Shown: piece by piece, positions 61,980 through 64,000 of the stretch
Layout: each line of letters begins with the position of its first letter
Position numbering within the stretch: the stretch's first letter is position 1
DNA from: Streptomyces sp. SN-593
Lineage (GTDB): Bacteria; Actinomycetota; Actinomycetes; Streptomycetales; Streptomycetaceae
Reading direction: 5' to 3'
Assembly: GCF_016756395.1 (NCBI RefSeq)
Contig: NZ_AP018365.1
Coordinates: 5,769,001 to 5,833,000, forward strand
DNA length: 64,000 bases
Translations under genes and position numbers: made by a program
The notes under the pieces: model-generated
Told to the model about the DNA's origin: nothing
Seen by the model: only the letters and a program-made list of their open reading frames with translations
Databases searched by the model: none

Positions 61980-62076
61980 CGGGCCTCGACGGGCGAAGGC
62001 GGGAGGGTCGGGCGGATCGTGGGGATGGGCGGGTGGCCGGCTGTTTATAACATCCGCGCCATATATCATCGACGTT

Positions 62077-62463
62077 ATGGAGAGTGGGCGGTACACGGTC
62101 GAGATCGAGCCCGAGGTGCGCCGCTGGCTGGAGAACATACCCGCTCACCGGTACGTCACCGTCGAGCAGAAGGTCGACCGGCTGGCCGTGCACGCCACCA
62201 CGCTCGGCGAGCCGTACAGCCGCCATCTCGGTGGCGGGCTCCGCGAACTGCGCTTCGACCTCGACGGCAGCGCCCTGCGTGTGACCTACTGGATCGCGCC
62301 GGGCCGTCGTGTCGTGCTGCTGACGGTGTTCCGGAAGACCAGGATGCGCGAGACGGCGGAGGCGGAGCGCGCCCGGTCCGCGCAGGCGGTCTGTGAGGCC
62401 GGCCATGAGCCGGCCGCCGAACACGCCGTCTACAGCCGTGACATCAAGGAGGAACCACGATGA
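62077..62463 (+). CDS. higB: HigB/RelE-like toxin
   Basis: A 128-residue RelE-superfamily toxin (phage-derived Gp49-like subgroup). The core YSRHLGGGLRELRFDLDGSALRVTYW and VVLLTVFRKTRMRE is characteristic; such toxins are ribosome-dependent or -independent mRNA interferases. A C-terminal Ala/Glu-rich extension precedes the overlap with the antitoxin gene. The promoter zone is AT-rich, with TATCAT seven bases before the ATG (leaderless) and ATAAC/GTTAT inverted half-sites. Confidence 0.85.
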   Translation: MESGRYTVEIEPEVRRWLENIPAHRYVTVEQKVDRLAVHATTLGEPYSRHLGGGLRELRFDLDGSALRVTYWIAPGRRVVLLTVFRKTRMRETAEAERARSAQAVCEAGHEPAAEHAVYSRDIKEEPR

Positions 62464-62774
62464 ACCACGCCGAGTGGAAGACACGCCGCCACCGCGAGCT
62501 GCTGGGTGAGGCGGCCGAGGAGAACCCCGAATACGACCGCCTCTACGAAGAGGCCGAACTCGCCCATGACCTGGGCCAGATGGTCTTTGACCGGCGTACC
62601 GCCCTCGGCCTGTCCCAGACCGAGCTCGCCGAGCGCTGCGGCATGAAGCAACCCCAGATCTCGCGTATCGAGGGCGGCGGCACCGTCCCCACCATCCTCC
62701 TGCTGCGACGCCTCGCCCGAGCCCTCGACGCCGATCTGACGATCAACCTCACCCCCCACGACAACGCCGCCTGA
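62460..62774 (+). CDS. higA: HigA-like XRE antitoxin
   Basis: A 104-residue antitoxin. The C-terminal half is an XRE helix-turn-helix (DRRTALGLSQTELAERCGMK, then QPQISRIEGGGTVPTILLL) that would autorepress the operon; the N-terminal half is an acidic helix that likely wraps the toxin. ATG 62460 overlaps the toxin stop (ATGA), the gene order (toxin first) being typical of HigBA. Confidence 0.88.
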   Translation: MNHAEWKTRRHRELLGEAAEENPEYDRLYEEAELAHDLGQMVFDRRTALGLSQTELAERCGMKQPQISRIEGGGTVPTILLLRRLARALDADLTINLTPHDNAA

Positions 62775-62809
62775 CCGCGCCTCGGAGATCCGCGGGGGTG
62801 GGGGCGGGG

Positions 62810-63319
62810 TCAGTCGCCGGTGGTGCCGTCGGCGAGTTCGCGCAGGATGTCGATGTGGCCGTTGTGCCGCGAGGTCTCCTCGATGAGGTGCATGAGAATC
62901 CAGCCGAGGGTGACGTGCGTGCTGCCGTCCCGCACCGGGCGCTTGGCGACCGCCGACAGCTCGGTCGCGGCGATCAGTTCGCGGTAGCGCGCGCTCTGCT
63001 CCTCGTAGGCGGCGACGAGCTCCGCGATCGGGGTGCGGGCGCCGATCCGCATCTCCCGGTCCGGGTCCTCGTCGGTCCACGGCGCCTGCGTGTCCTCCTC
63101 GCCGAGGAAGACCACCTGCACCCACCAGTACTCGACCCACCGCAGGTGGCTCAGCAGCCCGCCCAGCGTCATCAGCGGCGACCCCGGCAGCGGCGCCGCC
63201 GCCCCGCCCTCCGCCGACACCCCGGTGCACTTGGCCACCGCCGTCGCCCGCGCGTAGTCCAGGAACGTCGTCAGCATCGTCCGCTCGTCGAAGGCGGGGG
63301 GCAGGTCCGTTCTCGTCAT
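62810..63319 (-). CDS. DinB/DUF664-like protein
   Basis: A 169-residue four-helix protein with the His ligands typical of DUF664: GLLSHLRWVEYWW near the N-terminus, and HLIEETSRHNGHIDILREL near the C-terminus. The family includes mycothiol-dependent enzymes, but most members are uncharacterised. ATG 63319 (MTRTDLPP) is preferred; an in-frame ATG at 63331 is possible. Convergent with the toxin-antitoxin operon. Confidence 0.82.
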   Translation of the reverse strand: MTRTDLPPAFDERTMLTTFLDYARATAVAKCTGVSAEGGAAAPLPGSPLMTLGGLLSHLRWVEYWWVQVVFLGEEDTQAPWTDEDPDREMRIGARTPIAELVAAYEEQSARYRELIAATELSAVAKRPVRDGSTHVTLGWILMHLIEETSRHNGHIDILRELADGTTGD

Positions 63320-63411
63320 CCCGCCATCCAACCACCCCGCCCCGCCCCCGGTCGCGGCATATACCGCCGGGCCGCGCCCACCGCCACGCCGGGCTCAGCC
63401 CTCCGCCGGGG

Positions 63412-63990
63412 TCAGCCCTCCGCCCTCGCCAGCGCCACGTCCAGCACGACCAGCAGCGCGTCCCGCACCGACCCCCGCTCGCGCGCGTCGAACGCGATCA
63501 CCGGCACGTGCGCCGCGACGTCCAGCGCCCAGCGCACCTCGTCCAGCGAGTGCTCCACCCGCCCGTCGAAGGCGTTCACCGCGACCGCGAACGGGATCTG
63601 GCGGTGCTCGAAGTAGTCCACCGCCGCGTAGCAGTCGTCGAGCCGGCGGGTGTCCACGATCACCAGACCGCCGAGCGCGCCCTGGACCAGGTCGTCCCAC
63701 ATGAAGCCGAACCGCTCCTGGCCCGGGGTGCCGAAGAGGTAGAGCTTCAGACCGGCGTCGATGGTGATGCAGCCGAAGTCCATCGCCACGGTGGTGGTGG
63801 TCTTGTACGGGGTGTGGCTGAGGTCGTCCACCCCCGCCGCGACCTCGGTGATGGCGGCCTCGGTGGTGAGCGGGCGGATCTCCGAGATCGAGCCCACCGC
63901 GGTCGTCTTGCCGACCCCGAACCCGCCCGCCACCACCATCTTCACCGGCAGCGGGGGCGCGCCGTGGCCGGGCGCCTCAGTCGGTGTCAT
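63412..63990 (-). CDS. cvnD: Conservon small GTPase (CvnD type) of a second conservon
   Basis: A 192-residue GTPase like the one at 14453. P-loop GGFGVGKTT, switch I TPYKTTTTVAMDFG, switch II LFGTPGQERF and VAVNAFDG are all present. ATG 63990 lies 14 bases inside the 3' end of the preceding frame, as in the first conservon, so the DUF742, Roadblock and kinase genes should continue beyond 64000. No oxidoreductase or P450 gene follows on this side. Confidence 0.93.
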   Translation of the reverse strand: MTPTEAPGHGAPPLPVKMVVAGGFGVGKTTAVGSISEIRPLTTEAAITEVAAGVDDLSHTPYKTTTTVAMDFGCITIDAGLKLYLFGTPGQERFGFMWDDLVQGALGGLVIVDTRRLDDCYAAVDYFEHRQIPFAVAVNAFDGRVEHSLDEVRWALDVAAHVPVIAFDARERGSVRDALLVVLDVALARAEG

Positions 63991-64000
63991 GGAGCGTCCC
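63977..64000 (-). CDS. Probable 3' end of a DUF742 (CvnC-type) gene
   Basis: The last seven codons of a minus-strand frame (GTLHDTD then TGA at 63979-63977) overlap the GTPase start. Length is too short to identify; the call rests on conservon gene order. Confidence 0.35.
   Translation of the reverse strand, partial: GTLHDTD

Overview
The window is very GC-rich DNA from a Streptomyces-type actinomycete (Streptomycetaceae). This rests on the gene content: two conservon operons (sensor-like kinase, Roadblock, DUF742, GTPase), an XRE/DUF397 pair, a multidomain 2-oxoglutarate decarboxylase beside a two-component system, and a Lon gene with an HspR-type (HAIR) operator. GH18 and GH25 secreted enzymes, near-universal G/C at third codon positions, many GTG/TTG starts and many apparently leaderless starts fit as well. 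No rRNA, tRNA or CRISPR array was found.

Layout. 1-7.4 kb: the 5' part of kgd, a histidine kinase/response regulator pair, a spermidine-synthase-like protein, a coiled-coil methyltransferase and lon. 7.4-9.8 kb: GH25 lysozyme, MarR regulator, PP2C-like phosphatase. 10.1-16.4 kb: a complete conservon followed by a styrene-monooxygenase-like flavoprotein. 16.4-24.1 kb: NlpC/P60 endopeptidase, GH18 chitinase with two dre-like DasR sites, a TetR/MFS pair and two membrane proteins. 24.05-24.71 kb: a strongly C-over-G skewed non-coding tract with duplications and a large inverted repeat. 24.7-31.2 kb: two divergent diiron proteins, a polysaccharide deacetylase and a PBP/FtsW pair for septum or wall synthesis. 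31.4-34.3 kb: pentapeptide-repeat protein, OvmZ-like protein, a 75-residue exported peptide and a LuxR-type regulator.

34.5-41.6 kb: Gfo/Idh/MocA oxidoreductase, small membrane protein, glutamine amidotransferase, a quaternary-amine ABC transporter (ATPase plus two permeases, with no binding protein beside it), DUF1990 and DinB-like proteins. 41.75-46.95 kb is an accessory island. It holds a frameshifted serine recombinase, a TPR-type regulator and a graspetide (ATP-grasp RiPP) cluster of precursor, ATP-grasp ligase and PIMT-like methyltransferase, followed by a strong terminator and a Tn3-family transposase remnant. The PIMT partner suggests an aspartimide-containing graspetide, and an Asp-Gly in the precursor is the likely site. 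This is the most interesting system in the window.

47-50.3 kb: further accessory genes (two hypothetical proteins, XRE/DUF397, one orphan). 50.4-57.8 kb: DeoR/MFS pair, DEDD exonuclease, inositol-monophosphatase-like protein with altered metal ligands, oxidoreductase/TetR pair with an AT-rich operator, VOC protein. 58-62 kb: an iron-siderophore ABC importer (ATPase, lipoprotein, fused double permease) behind an iron box that overlaps a leaderless promoter. 62.1-62.8 kb: a HigBA-type toxin-antitoxin pair. The window ends with a DinB-like protein and the GTPase of a second conservon.
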